64,000 bases of DNA from CAZEHS01 sp964511875 (GCA_964511875.1 CAZEHS010000006.1:5132-69131); one strand, 5' to 3'. Shown: positions 36,566 through 45,813, numbered from the stretch's first letter. Numbers and translations are program-made. Notes: generated by a model from the letters alone, not told the origin.

Positions 36566-36626
36566 AAGACAGACATACACCCCAACATGCGGCACGGGTG
36601 CCTCTGAAGGGGTGTATGTCTGTCTT
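36566..36626. terminator. strong bidirectional terminator of the pgs operon
   Basis: AAGACAGACATACACCCC and GGGGTGTATGTCTGTCTT form a perfect 18-bp stem with a 25-base loop, between converging genes. Confidence 0.85.
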
Positions 36627-36631
36627 TCGTA

Positions 36632-36787
36632 TTATCGTTCTATCAGAATCAGAACACCAGCAGCAATTGCAAGAATAGCCAATATCATGCCCATTTGAGG
36701 AATTGGAATGCTGACAACTGTCAAAAGGCCCGTCAAAATGAGCCAGATAGCCAGCAATGGAAAGCCTAATTTCCTGCCATTTCTCAC
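36632..36787 (-). CDS. small two-helix membrane protein
   Basis: About 51 residues with two hydrophobic segments (LGFPLLAIWLILTGLLTVV and MILAILAIAAGVLILI). GAGGAG lies eight bases before a GTG at 36787, which is preferred over the ATG at 36823. It is upstream of the pgs terminator and faces the operon. Family is not recognised, and a role in envelope stress is only a guess. Confidence 0.6.
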   Translation of the reverse strand: MRNGRKLGFPLLAIWLILTGLLTVVSIPIPQMGMILAILAIAAGVLILIER

Positions 36788-36894
36788 GTCATCATCTCCT
36801 CGGTTCAAGGAACCAATTATCAATTCGTTACATGTCTGTTAATCAATCGAAACCCTGTACTTTATTTATACCCGTTTTGCATTGAACAAAACAT

Positions 36895-37782
36895 TCAACT
36901 TGAATGCTGAAGCTCTGTAGCAAGCCCTTCAATGAACTTCTTGATGTTTATCTTGCCGCCAGCACGTGCAGTTCCCTTAAGATGAGCCATTTGCTGTCTT
37001 ACTTCCGCAAAATCGAACAGGATGGGGGCGAATTGGGAAAAGATTTCGTTGCCGTAATCGTCCAGCCCCATGTTGGCCAGGTTGGTAAGGGCTTTCGACA
37101 CCGTTCGGCGCATCCTCTGCTCCAGGGCTGCATTGGCTGGGGTGCTCGAATCCCTGCCCTCCAGACGGCAAAGGACCGCGTAGAGGTCCGACAGGCGATA
37201 TGATCCGGCGCCGGGGATCTGCTTTTGTGAAACCAGCCAAAGAACGGCCTCTTCAATATCCCGGCTGCCGGAATCCCCTTGGATCCCAAGCTGAGCCATC
37301 ATATAGCGCAGCCTATGCCGATGCTGGTCCACTCCTGAATCCGGACGGGTTGGGGCAGGCCCCTTACGAATTTTGGAAAATGCCTGATCAAGGGATTCCA
37401 CTGCAGATTTGAGAGCCATAGTATCGGAAATCCGTTTGATGACAGACATGACTTCAATTATATTGACTGGCTTATGAATGTAGAATTCGATGCCTGCCTG
37501 ATATGCCTTGGCCACCATATCCTTATCCGCAACCTCGGAGATCATGATGACGTTCTGACAGCAGTCCCGGGTCTGGTTCAGAATTTCAAGGCCATCCATA
37601 TCAGGAAGCAGGAAGTCAAGCAGCACCACATCCGGGCGTAAGGCTTGAATGCCGCTGACTGCCTTTCGCCCGTCCGCAGCCGTACCCGCAACGATCCCTA
37701 ACATGTTGCCCTTAATGACCCGTGACAGGATTTTCTGAACGCCGGGGTCGTCTTCTACGATATAGAATGTCAGTTCCTTCAT
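36895..37782 (-). CDS. response regulator, YcbB/GlnL-like
   Basis: A 295-residue response regulator. The receiver has FYIVEDDPGVQKIL, the phosphoacceptor Asp in VVLLDFLLPDMDG, and YIHKPVNIIEV with the conserved Lys. The C-terminal half (about 155-290) is the YcbB-type output domain (HRLRYMMAQLGIQGDSGSRDI, RRTVSKALTNLANMGLDDYG). In Bacillus this pair senses glutamine and activates transport and glutaminase genes. The kinase gene overlaps its start by ATGA. The divergent neighbour is a symporter, the probable target. Confidence 0.85.
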   Translation of the reverse strand: MKELTFYIVEDDPGVQKILSRVIKGNMLGIVAGTAADGRKAVSGIQALRPDVVLLDFLLPDMDGLEILNQTRDCCQNVIMISEVADKDMVAKAYQAGIEFYIHKPVNIIEVMSVIKRISDTMALKSAVESLDQAFSKIRKGPAPTRPDSGVDQHRHRLRYMMAQLGIQGDSGSRDIEEAVLWLVSQKQIPGAGSYRLSDLYAVLCRLEGRDSSTPANAALEQRMRRTVSKALTNLANMGLDDYGNEIFSQFAPILFDFAEVRQQMAHLKGTARAGGKINIKKFIEGLATELQHSS

Positions 37783-39044
37783 AAGGATTCCCCTTCCAGA
37801 GCGATTACTTTGAATTTGAATTCGGTGAGATGTCCGGGTTCTGAGTGAACTTCCATTTCAGACTCAAAAACCTCTTCAACAATTTGTCGGGCGTGGGTCA
37901 AGCCGATGCCGGTCGACATCTTTCCGGTTTCCGGATTGAATTTCGAGGAGTATCCCGGAACGAAAATGGCTTCCAGGTCTTCCGGAGGTATTCCAGGTCC
38001 GGTATCCTGAACCGAAAAGACATGGGCATCTCCGTCATATACTTCTGTGAGGCGGATAATGCCATTATGCTCAATGGATTCCACTGCATTGATGACCAGA
38101 TTATTCAGGACCGATACCAGGGGATAAAAAAGACGGGTTCTCAGGTCCGACTCCACGGACAGCTCAAACTGGATATCCTTATCAGTGTGTTCGACCAATG
38201 CTGCGGTATTATCCCGGATTAGAGTGAACAGTTCCAAAATGCTCATGTCGGTTCCGGGGTCCTCCTTCCCAAGGGTTGTCTCCATACCGCTGATGACACG
38301 GTTGTAATCTTTTTTGATTTCGTGGATTTCCTTGGCAATGGAGAGGACCATGGGTTTCAGTGCCGGTTCCTGGATGAGCTGATACACCTCGTGGCTCTTT
38401 TTCATGGCCTGCTCAATATCCTGCCGGGATTTACGTAGAAAGAACAGCTCGGTTTTCAACCGGGCGGTGAAGAGCAGGAGCTCCCGGAACTGGGTTTCCT
38501 TTTGGCTCGTTTTCACACGGTTGGTGTAGGTGTCCGCCATGGCAATCAGCTGGTAGGTGATCAGGGAGCGGATGCCCCCGATCAGGATGATGGACAGAAT
38601 CAGATTGTCAAACGGGGACTGATTCCATTCCCTCCGGACAACGACCTCCAGAATGTTTGGGAGACAGTCGATGACCCACAGGGACAGGATGAAGGGCACG
38701 GGATCCCTGGTCTTGTCCCGGATTTCCAGCAGAATGAAAAGAAGGCCGTAGGCCACATAGAAGTAGACAACGGGAAAGTACATGCTCAATAAATCTACAG
38801 TGAGGGTGCCCGGAGTGTTGATCGCAGCAATTGAGGCCCGGAACAGGAACATCAGGAAGCCCACAATAGTGGTGCAGACCATGACATTAACCTCCCTGAA
38901 GAAGACCAACAGGAAGGAAAGGGAGATTACCGCCATGGAGAGGCGGAAGTCAGTGCCGAAGGGGCTGATGTAGACCTGGCCCAGAAAAACGGTGACCAGG
39001 ATGATGGAAATCAGAAGTTCAAGGTTTCTGCGTTCGCTTCGCAT
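37779..39044 (-). CDS. sensor histidine kinase, YcbA/GlnK-like
   Basis: A 421-residue kinase with about six N-terminal membrane helices (roughly residues 8-180). SIAKEIHEIKKDYNRVISG holds the phospho-His in a SpoB-type dimerisation helix. The ATPase has the N box NNLVINAVESIEHNG, DTGPGIPPED and STGIGLTHARQIV. It is the partner of the response regulator, with overlapping genes. The absence of an extracellular loop domain suggests sensing in the membrane or via the transporter. Start is ATG. Confidence 0.87.
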   Translation of the reverse strand: MRSERRNLELLISIILVTVFLGQVYISPFGTDFRLSMAVISLSFLLVFFREVNVMVCTTIVGFLMFLFRASIAAINTPGTLTVDLLSMYFPVVYFYVAYGLLFILLEIRDKTRDPVPFILSLWVIDCLPNILEVVVRREWNQSPFDNLILSIILIGGIRSLITYQLIAMADTYTNRVKTSQKETQFRELLLFTARLKTELFFLRKSRQDIEQAMKKSHEVYQLIQEPALKPMVLSIAKEIHEIKKDYNRVISGMETTLGKEDPGTDMSILELFTLIRDNTAALVEHTDKDIQFELSVESDLRTRLFYPLVSVLNNLVINAVESIEHNGIIRLTEVYDGDAHVFSVQDTGPGIPPEDLEAIFVPGYSSKFNPETGKMSTGIGLTHARQIVEEVFESEMEVHSEPGHLTEFKFKVIALEGESL

Positions 39045-39184
39045 GGTGTGACCTTTCTGATGAGGGATTCATTACCTTGCCTTGAGGTTATGCCTGTCTT
39101 TGAATAATCATACCCTAAAGGAATCGGGGAGGCAACTGGGCGGTCCTTCAGTATCTTGAAGTGGGAAATCGTTTTTTTTTTTTA

Positions 39185-39204
39185 GTCGGATTCTGTCGGA
39201 TTCT
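39185..39204. promoter_or_regulatory. tandem 10-bp direct repeat, candidate response-regulator operator
   Basis: GTCGGATTCT occurs twice in direct tandem, one helical turn apart, after a run of T. It lies in the divergent gap between kinase and symporter. The Bacillus GlnL regulator also uses direct repeats, though of different sequence. Confidence 0.55.
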
Positions 39205-39263
39205 GAAGGGAGAGGTTTAAACTTACGATACAGATCAAAACAAAATCGTAAGGAGGACGTGGA

Positions 39264-40559
39264 ATGAAAAAGAAAATGTCGCTGACTACGAAAATCTTAT
39301 TGGGGCTTCTTCTGGGCTTGGTTACCGGACTTATTCTTTATCCAATGAAGGAAATTCCCTTTGTGAAGGATGTGGTGCTGGATTTTGCCTTCACCGCAGT
39401 AGGTAAGATATTCATAAACGCCATCAAGCTGATGGTGGTACCCCTGGTATTTGTTTCTCTGGTAGCTGGAACAGCTTCCATGGGGGATGTAAAGAAGCTG
39501 GGCAGAGTAGGACTAAAGACCATGACATTTTACCTGGCTACTACAGCCCTTGCCATCACCATCGCCATCGTGCTGGGAGTCATAATCAACCCTGGACAAG
39601 GCCTGGACATGAGCAGTCTGGCCAAGAGTGATTACACCATAGCTGAGAGCCAGCCGTTTATCGATGTTATAGTGAATATGGTCACTACCAACCCTATCGA
39701 ATCCATGGCGAAGGGGGACATGCTGCAGATCATCCTTTTCGCAATCCTGTTCGGAACGGCCATGACCATCCTAGGAGACAAAACACAGAAGGTACGTGAG
39801 CTGTTCGATGAACTGAACGAAATCAACCTGAAAGTGGTGGGACTGGTTATGCTGATCGCCCCATACGGCGTATTCTGCCTGATTGCAAAAACCTTCGCCA
39901 CCTTGGGCTATACGGCCATGCAGCCCATCATGATGTACATGGTCACTGTATTGCTGGGACTTCTTATCCACTCTCTTGGGACTTACCAGGGTCTGCTTTT
40001 GGGTCTGGGTCACCTGAATCCCATCCAGTTTTATAAGAAATTCTGGCCGGCAATGTCTGTAGCATTCTCCACCTCCAGTTCCAATGCGACTCTCCCGGTT
40101 ACTCTGGAGTGTGCACAGGACGGTCTTGGCTGCTCCAAACAGATTTCTGCCTTCACCATCCCCCTCGGGGCAACGGTCAATATGGATGGAACAGCCATCA
40201 TGCAAGGTGTTGCTGCCGTCTTTATCTCTCAGGTTTATGGTATTGAACTGGGCTTGGGCGGGTACCTCACCATCATTCTCACTGCAACACTTGCTTCCAT
40301 TGGTACCGCTGGCGTTCCTGGAGTCGGTCTGATCATGCTCTCCATGGTGCTTACACAGGTCGGCTTGCCGGTTGAAGGTATCGCCCTGATCATCGGTATC
40401 GACCGAATTCTGGACATGTGCCGTACAGTTGTCAACATCACCGGCGATGCAGTCTGTACCGTTCTGGTTTCGAAGTCAGAAAACGAATTCGATGAAGCTG
40501 TTTTTTATGACAACAGCATCAAGCCATCTTTCGAGACCGTCGATGAAAAGAGCGCCTGA
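39264..40559 (+). CDS. dicarboxylate/amino acid:cation symporter (SDF family)
   Basis: A 431-residue transporter with eight helices and two re-entrant loops. The loop FSTSSSNATLPVTLECA and the NMDGTAIMQGVAAVFISQ motif are diagnostic of the glutamate/aspartate:Na+ family (GltP/GltT/DctA). The C-terminal GIDRILDMCRTVVNITGDAVC carries the substrate-binding Asp, Arg and Asn. GGAGG precedes the ATG. It is probably controlled by the divergent GlnKL-like pair. Glutamate, aspartate or C4-dicarboxylates are likely substrates. Confidence 0.93.
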   Translation: MKKKMSLTTKILLGLLLGLVTGLILYPMKEIPFVKDVVLDFAFTAVGKIFINAIKLMVVPLVFVSLVAGTASMGDVKKLGRVGLKTMTFYLATTALAITIAIVLGVIINPGQGLDMSSLAKSDYTIAESQPFIDVIVNMVTTNPIESMAKGDMLQIILFAILFGTAMTILGDKTQKVRELFDELNEINLKVVGLVMLIAPYGVFCLIAKTFATLGYTAMQPIMMYMVTVLLGLLIHSLGTYQGLLLGLGHLNPIQFYKKFWPAMSVAFSTSSSNATLPVTLECAQDGLGCSKQISAFTIPLGATVNMDGTAIMQGVAAVFISQVYGIELGLGGYLTIILTATLASIGTAGVPGVGLIMLSMVLTQVGLPVEGIALIIGIDRILDMCRTVVNITGDAVCTVLVSKSENEFDEAVFYDNSIKPSFETVDEKSA

Positions 40560-40599
40560 AAAATTTCGGATTGAATCCAATTTAATGTGAGCCATAAAG

Positions 40600-40640
40600 A
40601 ATCCGCCGCCATCTTTCAAGATGGCGGCGGATTTGATTTT
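40600..40640 (+). terminator. terminator after the symporter gene
   Basis: AATCCGCCGCCATCTT pairs perfectly with AAGATGGCGGCGGATT through a two-base loop, followed by TGATTTTT. Confidence 0.9.
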
Positions 40641-40742
40641 TGAATAAGCGGTTGCATTCTCCCTCGCCTTGTCGAGGAAGCAATAAGCTAATATTTTTAT
40701 AAATATTATAATAATAGTTAGAATAATATGTAGCACTATACA

Positions 40743-40771
40743 TTGACAAATTAAGGGTTTTGATGTATAAT
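40743..40771 (+). promoter_or_regulatory. consensus promoter of the antitoxin gene
   Basis: TTGACA and TATAAT, both perfect, with a 17-base spacer. It is 38 bases upstream of the antitoxin ATG. Confidence 0.85.
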
Positions 40772-40808
40772 GATGTAAACAGACTTATTGAAGAACAGAG
40801 GCATCCAG

Positions 40809-41054
40809 ATGAATATTCCGGCAAAGGCAATAGTTTCGAATTCTGAAATGATAAAGAATTATAAAGCATGCAGAGAAAAGGCAGAAAGCTTAAGCAAGAT
40901 ATTCATTCTGAAAAACAATCAGCCTGATGCGGTATTGTTCTCAATTACCGAGTATGAAAGACTTTCAGTGTTGATTGAATATCTTGGAGGTGTTGAGGAA
41001 AAAGATGTATCAAAGGTTCTTGAGTGTCTGCAGAAGAGCGGATTTAGCAAATGA
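40809..41054 (+). CDS. Phd/YefM-like antitoxin, orphan
   Basis: An 81-residue protein with MNIPAKAIVSNSEMIKNYKACREKAESL and FILKNNQPDAVLFSITEYERL, the Phd/YefM antitoxin fold that binds its own promoter. No toxin gene follows: the next codon run after the stop, ATGAAGAATCATAGACC, ends at once. It has an ideal promoter. It could be a solitary regulator, or a relic of a lost pair. ATG 40809 is chosen because AGAGG lies upstream. Upstream in-frame starts lack one. Confidence 0.75.
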   Translation: MNIPAKAIVSNSEMIKNYKACREKAESLSKIFILKNNQPDAVLFSITEYERLSVLIEYLGGVEEKDVSKVLECLQKSGFSK

Positions 41055-41149
41055 AGAATCATAGACCATTTTGAACTGAGTTTTGAACTGGCAGGTGATG
41101 TGATGGAATTTGGTTTGTTGAATCATCGGATGTTAAGGGAGGGGTTTGA

Positions 41150-41503
41150 ATGCATACTGCGATTGATAGAAATTCAGGATCCCGTGAGACTAATTTGAAG
41201 ATAAGAAAGATCGTATATTTACTATTCGGCATTCTTGAAGCATTCTTAGGATTTCGACTTGTTTTCAAACTGCTTGGTGCAAATCCAGGGAGTGCCTTCG
41301 TATCACTGATTTATGATGTTTCTCAAGTTTTCCTGGTTCCCTTCAGCGGCATTTTCAGAACTGCTGTGAATCAAGGGATAGAAACCGAATCTGTACTTGA
41401 GCCTACGACTATCATTGCCTTGGTTGTGTATGCGCTTATCGCATATGGAATTGTAAGGCTGATTGAAATTTTCAGAGCCCCAAAGGATGACGTAATGCGA
41501 TGA
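41150..41503 (+). CDS. YggT family membrane protein
   Basis: A 117-residue protein with two or three hydrophobic helices (IVYLLFGILEAFLGFRLVFKLLGA, FLVPFSGIF, IIALVVYALIAYGIVRLIEIF). RFGLVF-like and PFxGIFRT are seen in YggT proteins, which are associated with cell division or osmotic functions in other bacteria. GGGAGGGG is upstream. The next gene, a small lmo0937-type protein, is 66 bases away. Confidence 0.75.
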   Translation: MHTAIDRNSGSRETNLKIRKIVYLLFGILEAFLGFRLVFKLLGANPGSAFVSLIYDVSQVFLVPFSGIFRTAVNQGIETESVLEPTTIIALVVYALIAYGIVRLIEIFRAPKDDVMR

Positions 41504-41569
41504 GTAACAAGTTGGGAATGAATCGATGGGTTCTTTCATAACAATTATAAGAAGGAAGGTGGGCACAGT

Positions 41570-41716
41570 ATGTTATATACAGTCGCTGTTGTTCTCATAA
41601 TTCTGTGGCTCCTTGGTATGGTTAGCTCCTATACCATTGGCGGGTTTATTCATATTCTTTTGGTAGTAGCGGTTATTTCGATTTTATTACAGCTGATTCA
41701 AGGCAGAAGGATCTAG
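41570..41716 (+). CDS. lmo0937-family small membrane protein, second copy
   Basis: A 48-residue protein beginning MLYTVAVVLIILWLLGMVSS, with IGGFIHILLVVAVISILL and ending QGRRI. It is a paralogue of the protein at 16786-16935, with about 33 of 48 residues identical. A GAAGGAAGGTGGG ribosome region precedes the ATG. A terminator follows directly. Function is unknown; the family is induced by stress in Listeria and Bacillus. Confidence 0.8.
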   Translation: MLYTVAVVLIILWLLGMVSSYTIGGFIHILLVVAVISILLQLIQGRRI

Positions 41717-41724
41717 TGATACGC

Positions 41725-41757
41725 AAACAGGCCGTCCCAATGGGAATCGGCCTGTTT
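41725..41757 (+). terminator. terminator after the lmo0937-type gene
   Basis: AAACAGGCCG pairs with CGGCCTGTTT around a 13-base loop and is followed by TTCTG. Confidence 0.85.
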
Positions 41758-41864
41758 TTCTGTGCATGGGGAAGTGCATTTGAAGGAGTCCGGGTACTGT
41801 GCTAAACTGACGTGAGAAGGACATTGCCAAATACTGATTCCTTAACAGCTCAAGGGGGAATATC

Positions 41865-42983
41865 GTGTTAAGAATATTTCATACAGCGGATATCCACATT
41901 GGAATGCGCTTTTCAAACTACCCGGATTCTGTCAGACAAAAGCTTGTGGCAGAACGATTCGAAGTTCTTGACCGCATGGTGAGCATGGCCAATGATGAGC
42001 ATTGCCAGTTGTTCGTAATCGCAGGGGATCTATTTGAAAAAACGGCGGTATTGTCCGGCGATATCGACAGAGTTCTCAGGAGTATGGGAAAATTCGATGG
42101 AGACTGTATCGTCATACTTCCTGGAAATCATGATTATGATAATGGCGAGTCAGAGCTCTGGAAAAAGATAAGTGAAAAACGGAGTGACAGGATGGTGCTG
42201 CTCAACGAGGCAAGACCCTATCCGTTACAGCCGTTCGGCGTGGATGCCTGTATCTATCCGGCACCCTGTGACAGAAAGCATAGTGACAAGAACAACGTGG
42301 GATGGATACGGAATCTGAATTCAATGCCGGAAGCAAAGTGGAAAATTGGCGTCGCTCACGGATCCCTTGAAGGTGTGTCTCCTGATCTGGATAATCGTTA
42401 TTACCTGATGAAGCAGGCAGAACTGGATTCCTTGAATATGGATCTATGGCTTCTGGGCCATATCCATCTGCCGTTTCCTTCGCAGGATATGGCTGGCAAG
42501 GGGAAGCTATTCATATCAGGAACCCCTGAACCCGACGGGATGGACTGCAGGCATGCAGGAAACGCCTGGATAATCACCCTGAGTGACGATGGCAATGTCG
42601 ATGGACGAATGATTGAAACGGGAAAATACAGATTCTATGATGAAACGGCCGTTATCCGTAATGAGGAAGATTTCAGATCACTGGACAAGCGATACTCTGG
42701 AATCATTCCTGAAAGGGCACTGGTCAGGCTTACTCTGTGCGGACATCTCGAACGCAGCACCTTCATTAATCGCCACGAACTTCTGAAGCCGTTGATGGAT
42801 CGCTTCCTGTATTTCACCTATGCAGATTCATCGCTGATGCCCCGGATCACTCATGAAGAAATTCAGTCTCAATATACGGAGGGATCACTGCCGAGCCGAT
42901 TCCTCCAGCATCTGCTGGAAACCGGTGATGAGATGGCAGTACAAGAAGCGTATGAGCTTATTCAGGAGGTGAGGGAAAAGTGA
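41865..42983 (+). CDS. SbcD/YhaO-like DNA repair exonuclease
   Basis: A 372-residue calcineurin-like phosphoesterase. The Mn-binding motifs are in order: HTADIHIG, IAGDLFE, PGNHDYD, AHGSLEG and LLGHIH. The C-terminal cap follows (about 270-372). Such proteins pair with an SbcC/Rad50-type ATPase to process DNA ends and hairpins. The next gene, which overlaps by four bases, is that ATPase. The start is GTG with AAGGGGG upstream. Length fits YhaO of Bacillus more closely than E. coli SbcD. Confidence 0.85.
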   Translation: MLRIFHTADIHIGMRFSNYPDSVRQKLVAERFEVLDRMVSMANDEHCQLFVIAGDLFEKTAVLSGDIDRVLRSMGKFDGDCIVILPGNHDYDNGESELWKKISEKRSDRMVLLNEARPYPLQPFGVDACIYPAPCDRKHSDKNNVGWIRNLNSMPEAKWKIGVAHGSLEGVSPDLDNRYYLMKQAELDSLNMDLWLLGHIHLPFPSQDMAGKGKLFISGTPEPDGMDCRHAGNAWIITLSDDGNVDGRMIETGKYRFYDETAVIRNEEDFRSLDKRYSGIIPERALVRLTLCGHLERSTFINRHELLKPLMDRFLYFTYADSSLMPRITHEEIQSQYTEGSLPSRFLQHLLETGDEMAVQEAYELIQEVREK

Positions 42984-45400
42984 AGATCCGTAAAATCAAC
43001 TGTAAACGGTTCGCGGGTCTCACAGACCGCACCCTTGAATTTACCGACGGTCTGAACGTTATCCTGGGACCCAATGAAGCAGGGAAGAGTACTCTGGTTG
43101 AGGGCATACTGGCTTCACTGTTCCGAAACCAGAAACTCACATTAAAGACCGCAAAGGATAAGGAATTCGCAGAACGTTTCTTTCCCTATCCCGGAGGGGA
43201 TCATGCAGCCTGTGAGCTTACACTGGGTCTGCCGGAAGGTGAGGTGCGGATCTGCAGAGGATGGAGTCACAAACAGCCGGAAGCGGAGCTGATCATGGAT
43301 GGGATATCCATTAAGGATGATCTCAGGATAGGGCAGGCGTTGAGTGAGATACTGGGTTTTGGAGAGGGGACTTACTCAGGAATCGTGTTTGCAAGGCAGA
43401 ATGAGATACGCTCTGTTTTTGAACGGATCAGCTCGGATCCGGAGGTTTCAGAAACTGTAGGAGGCGTTCTGCGGCGTGCTGTCATGGAACTTGACGGCGT
43501 CAATGTGGACAAACTTTCACGAAAGCTGGATGAACAGATCCGTGATTATGGAGCCCGCTGGGACCTGGAAGGAAATCGGCCGGAAGGGAACCGTGGAATT
43601 CACAACAAATATACCAAGGGTGTAGGGAAAGTCCTTGCTGCCTGGAATGAAATGGAAGAATGGAAAGAGGCTAAGCAAACCGCCAAAGCGACAGAAGATG
43701 AAATTGCCAGGGTAACAGATGAGCTTCACCGTCTTAACGGCGACTATCAGACCGCTTTTCAGAAAATCAGGGATTATGAACAGATTGAACCTTCGTTGGT
43801 TGAGCGTGCAGGATTCATAGGTAACCGAAAAAGTCTTGAGACCGAACGTGATACTCTGAAAATACTGATGCGTGAATGGCCGGAAGCGACAGTATCATTA
43901 AGCCGGGAGCAGGATGCGCTGTCTGCCATGGCAATCAGAGAGGCAGTATTGCACAAGGAACTGGATCGGTCAAAAGCCGCCATGGAAATCAAAGAAGCCA
44001 TGGATTTCCTGGCAAAGGTGGCTGAAAAAGATGCTGAGGTGCTGGAAAAGAAGAATGCCCTTGCCGATCTTGAAAAATTCAGCGATGAACGGATCAATCG
44101 GATCAATCAGCTCCACCGTGAAATCCTGACCTGCAATGCCGCACTGGAGGCTGCGACTCTGATCACGCATGTGGTCAGCTCGTCAAAGCCGATCAAAGTG
44201 ACCGCCGGCCTGGGCGACAGTTTCCATATTTCATCGGGTGAGACCAGAAGCTTCAATGGCTATATGCGGGTTGAAATGGAAGGTCTGCTGGAGCTGGAAA
44301 TAAGGGCCGGAGAAATCGATTTTGAGAGCATCAAGGGTCGGTTTGATACGGCTGTCAAGGAACAGAACGACCTCCTTCAGACCATCGGCTGCAGCGGTCC
44401 CGAAGAGGCGGAAACTGGCAACAGCCGGATGAAGACGGTTGCCGCAGACATCCGTCATCTTGAGGGTCAGCTCCTCACACTCAAAGGGGACCGGGATCCG
44501 GAAGCTCTTAGAACAAGTGTACTGTCGTCATCCCTCGTCGAAGGAATCCCATGTCGGGATTCAGCGGCTCTTGAAGCGGAGCTGGCAGAAGTCGGTAAGA
44601 GCAGACGGAAATCTGAAATGGAATCCTATCAGCTGACAGGAAGACTGGAAAGCTGGGAGAAACAATACGGAAACTGGGATAAAGCGATTGAACGGTACGC
44701 AGAGGTCACGGCTGAAATCAAGACAGCTGAGAAAAGACTGGCGGAGCTCCCGCCTCTTCCGGAAGGATTCAATGATCCTCAGGACTTCCTCAATGAACTG
44801 AAAGGCATTCGGGTTAAAAAAGAGAATCTGGATCAACAGAGGATGATGGTGGAAAAAGGTCTGATTACACTGAATGGTAATCTGCCGGAGCTTTCCTATG
44901 AAGAGCTGGAGCTTCTTCATAAAGAAGGAGAGGTACGTTTTGACGAATGCAGACAGCGGCTGAACCGGCTTCATCTTATTCGGAAGAGCCTGGAGCATGT
45001 GAAGGCGGATCTTGACAGGGCATCCAGTGAACCGCTTGTAAGGGGCTTTTCTGCATATCTGTGCCGCATCACCGACGGCAGATATGAAAAAGTCGATCTG
45101 GACTGTGATTATTCAATAGGAATCTCATCTGACGGCAAGACATCATTGCCGAGCAGACTGCTTTCAGCCGGGACACTTGATGCCGTGGCGCTGGCTTTCA
45201 AATTCGCCCTGTTGGATCTTCTGTTTCCTGAAGGACAGGGATTCGCGGTCCTCGACGACTGCCTTGTGAATATGGACCCCCAGCGCAGAAAAAACGCGGC
45301 GGCTGTGATCGGAGAGTATTCTAAACGCAACCAGGTGTTATTCACGACCTGCAGCCCTGATATTGCCCAACTGCTGGGCGGAAACACCATAAGCATCTAA
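42980..45400 (+). CDS. SbcC/YhaN-like ATPase
   Basis: An 806-residue SMC-like ATPase. Walker A is LGPNEAGKSTLVEG near residue 30, Walker B is FAVLDDCLVNMD near residue 758, with two coiled-coil arms between. No CxxC zinc hook is visible at the centre, and the length is below that of E. coli SbcC. These features suggest the YhaN subgroup. It pairs with the nuclease upstream, starting at a GTG that overlaps its stop. The complex would process DNA double-strand ends. Confidence 0.85.
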   Translation: MKIRKINCKRFAGLTDRTLEFTDGLNVILGPNEAGKSTLVEGILASLFRNQKLTLKTAKDKEFAERFFPYPGGDHAACELTLGLPEGEVRICRGWSHKQPEAELIMDGISIKDDLRIGQALSEILGFGEGTYSGIVFARQNEIRSVFERISSDPEVSETVGGVLRRAVMELDGVNVDKLSRKLDEQIRDYGARWDLEGNRPEGNRGIHNKYTKGVGKVLAAWNEMEEWKEAKQTAKATEDEIARVTDELHRLNGDYQTAFQKIRDYEQIEPSLVERAGFIGNRKSLETERDTLKILMREWPEATVSLSREQDALSAMAIREAVLHKELDRSKAAMEIKEAMDFLAKVAEKDAEVLEKKNALADLEKFSDERINRINQLHREILTCNAALEAATLITHVVSSSKPIKVTAGLGDSFHISSGETRSFNGYMRVEMEGLLELEIRAGEIDFESIKGRFDTAVKEQNDLLQTIGCSGPEEAETGNSRMKTVAADIRHLEGQLLTLKGDRDPEALRTSVLSSSLVEGIPCRDSAALEAELAEVGKSRRKSEMESYQLTGRLESWEKQYGNWDKAIERYAEVTAEIKTAEKRLAELPPLPEGFNDPQDFLNELKGIRVKKENLDQQRMMVEKGLITLNGNLPELSYEELELLHKEGEVRFDECRQRLNRLHLIRKSLEHVKADLDRASSEPLVRGFSAYLCRITDGRYEKVDLDCDYSIGISSDGKTSLPSRLLSAGTLDAVALAFKFALLDLLFPEGQGFAVLDDCLVNMDPQRRKNAAAVIGEYSKRNQVLFTTCSPDIAQLLGGNTISI

Positions 45401-45660
45401 ATCTTATACAAATACCACTTTGCCGTAGCCATTTCATATTTCAACTCGTAAATCTTCAGGCAGTCCGCAATCATGCTCTGGCATTTGAACACCAGCATGC
45501 GGTTTCCAGCCAGCTTCTCCTCGGCCTGATCAAGGATGCGGTCCACCCGGACTGTCCGTGGCGGCTCGCCCTCCTGCTGGAAGCGATACCGCATAGGCTG
45601 AGGCTTGCCCTCCACGGTGAAGTAGGCGATCATTTCTATTGGATGCATCAGAATGCGCAT
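45397..45660 (-). CDS. conserved small protein linked to Y-family polymerase
   Basis: An 87-residue protein (MIAYFTVEGKPQPMRYRFQQ, KLAGNRMLVFKCQSM, YELKYEMATAKWYLYK). Small proteins of this sort (DUF6504-like) sit beside Y-family polymerases in many Clostridia and Actinobacteria. AAGGAGA precedes the ATG. Its stop overlaps the converging ATPase gene by four bases. It survives though the adjacent polymerase is broken. Function is unknown. Confidence 0.65.
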   Translation of the reverse strand: MRILMHPIEMIAYFTVEGKPQPMRYRFQQEGEPPRTVRVDRILDQAEEKLAGNRMLVFKCQSMIADCLKIYELKYEMATAKWYLYKI

Positions 45661-45705
45661 GGTAAGGTCTCCTTAAAGATGAGGACGGAAGATTTGATCT
45701 CAATC

Positions 45706-45813
45706 TCCCTCTGGGAGGGGGATGTCGGCGAAGGTGGCGGAAGGAGTCGCAGAGCGGTAACCCTCCGGGACTCCTTCCGCCAGCTTCGCTGACACCTTCC
45801 TCCCCGAGGAAGG
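45706..45813. repeat. MITE/REP-like palindrome
   Basis: TGTCGGCGAAGGTGGCGGAA extending to GAGTC pairs with GACTCCTTCCGCCAGCTTCG extending to CTGACA, 24 of 26 positions matching. The outer arms CTCCCTCTGGGAGGGG and CTTCCTCCCCGAGGAAGG add a second stem. It is GC-rich compared with the flanks. It lies between the small conserved gene and the broken polymerase gene. Confidence 0.75.
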
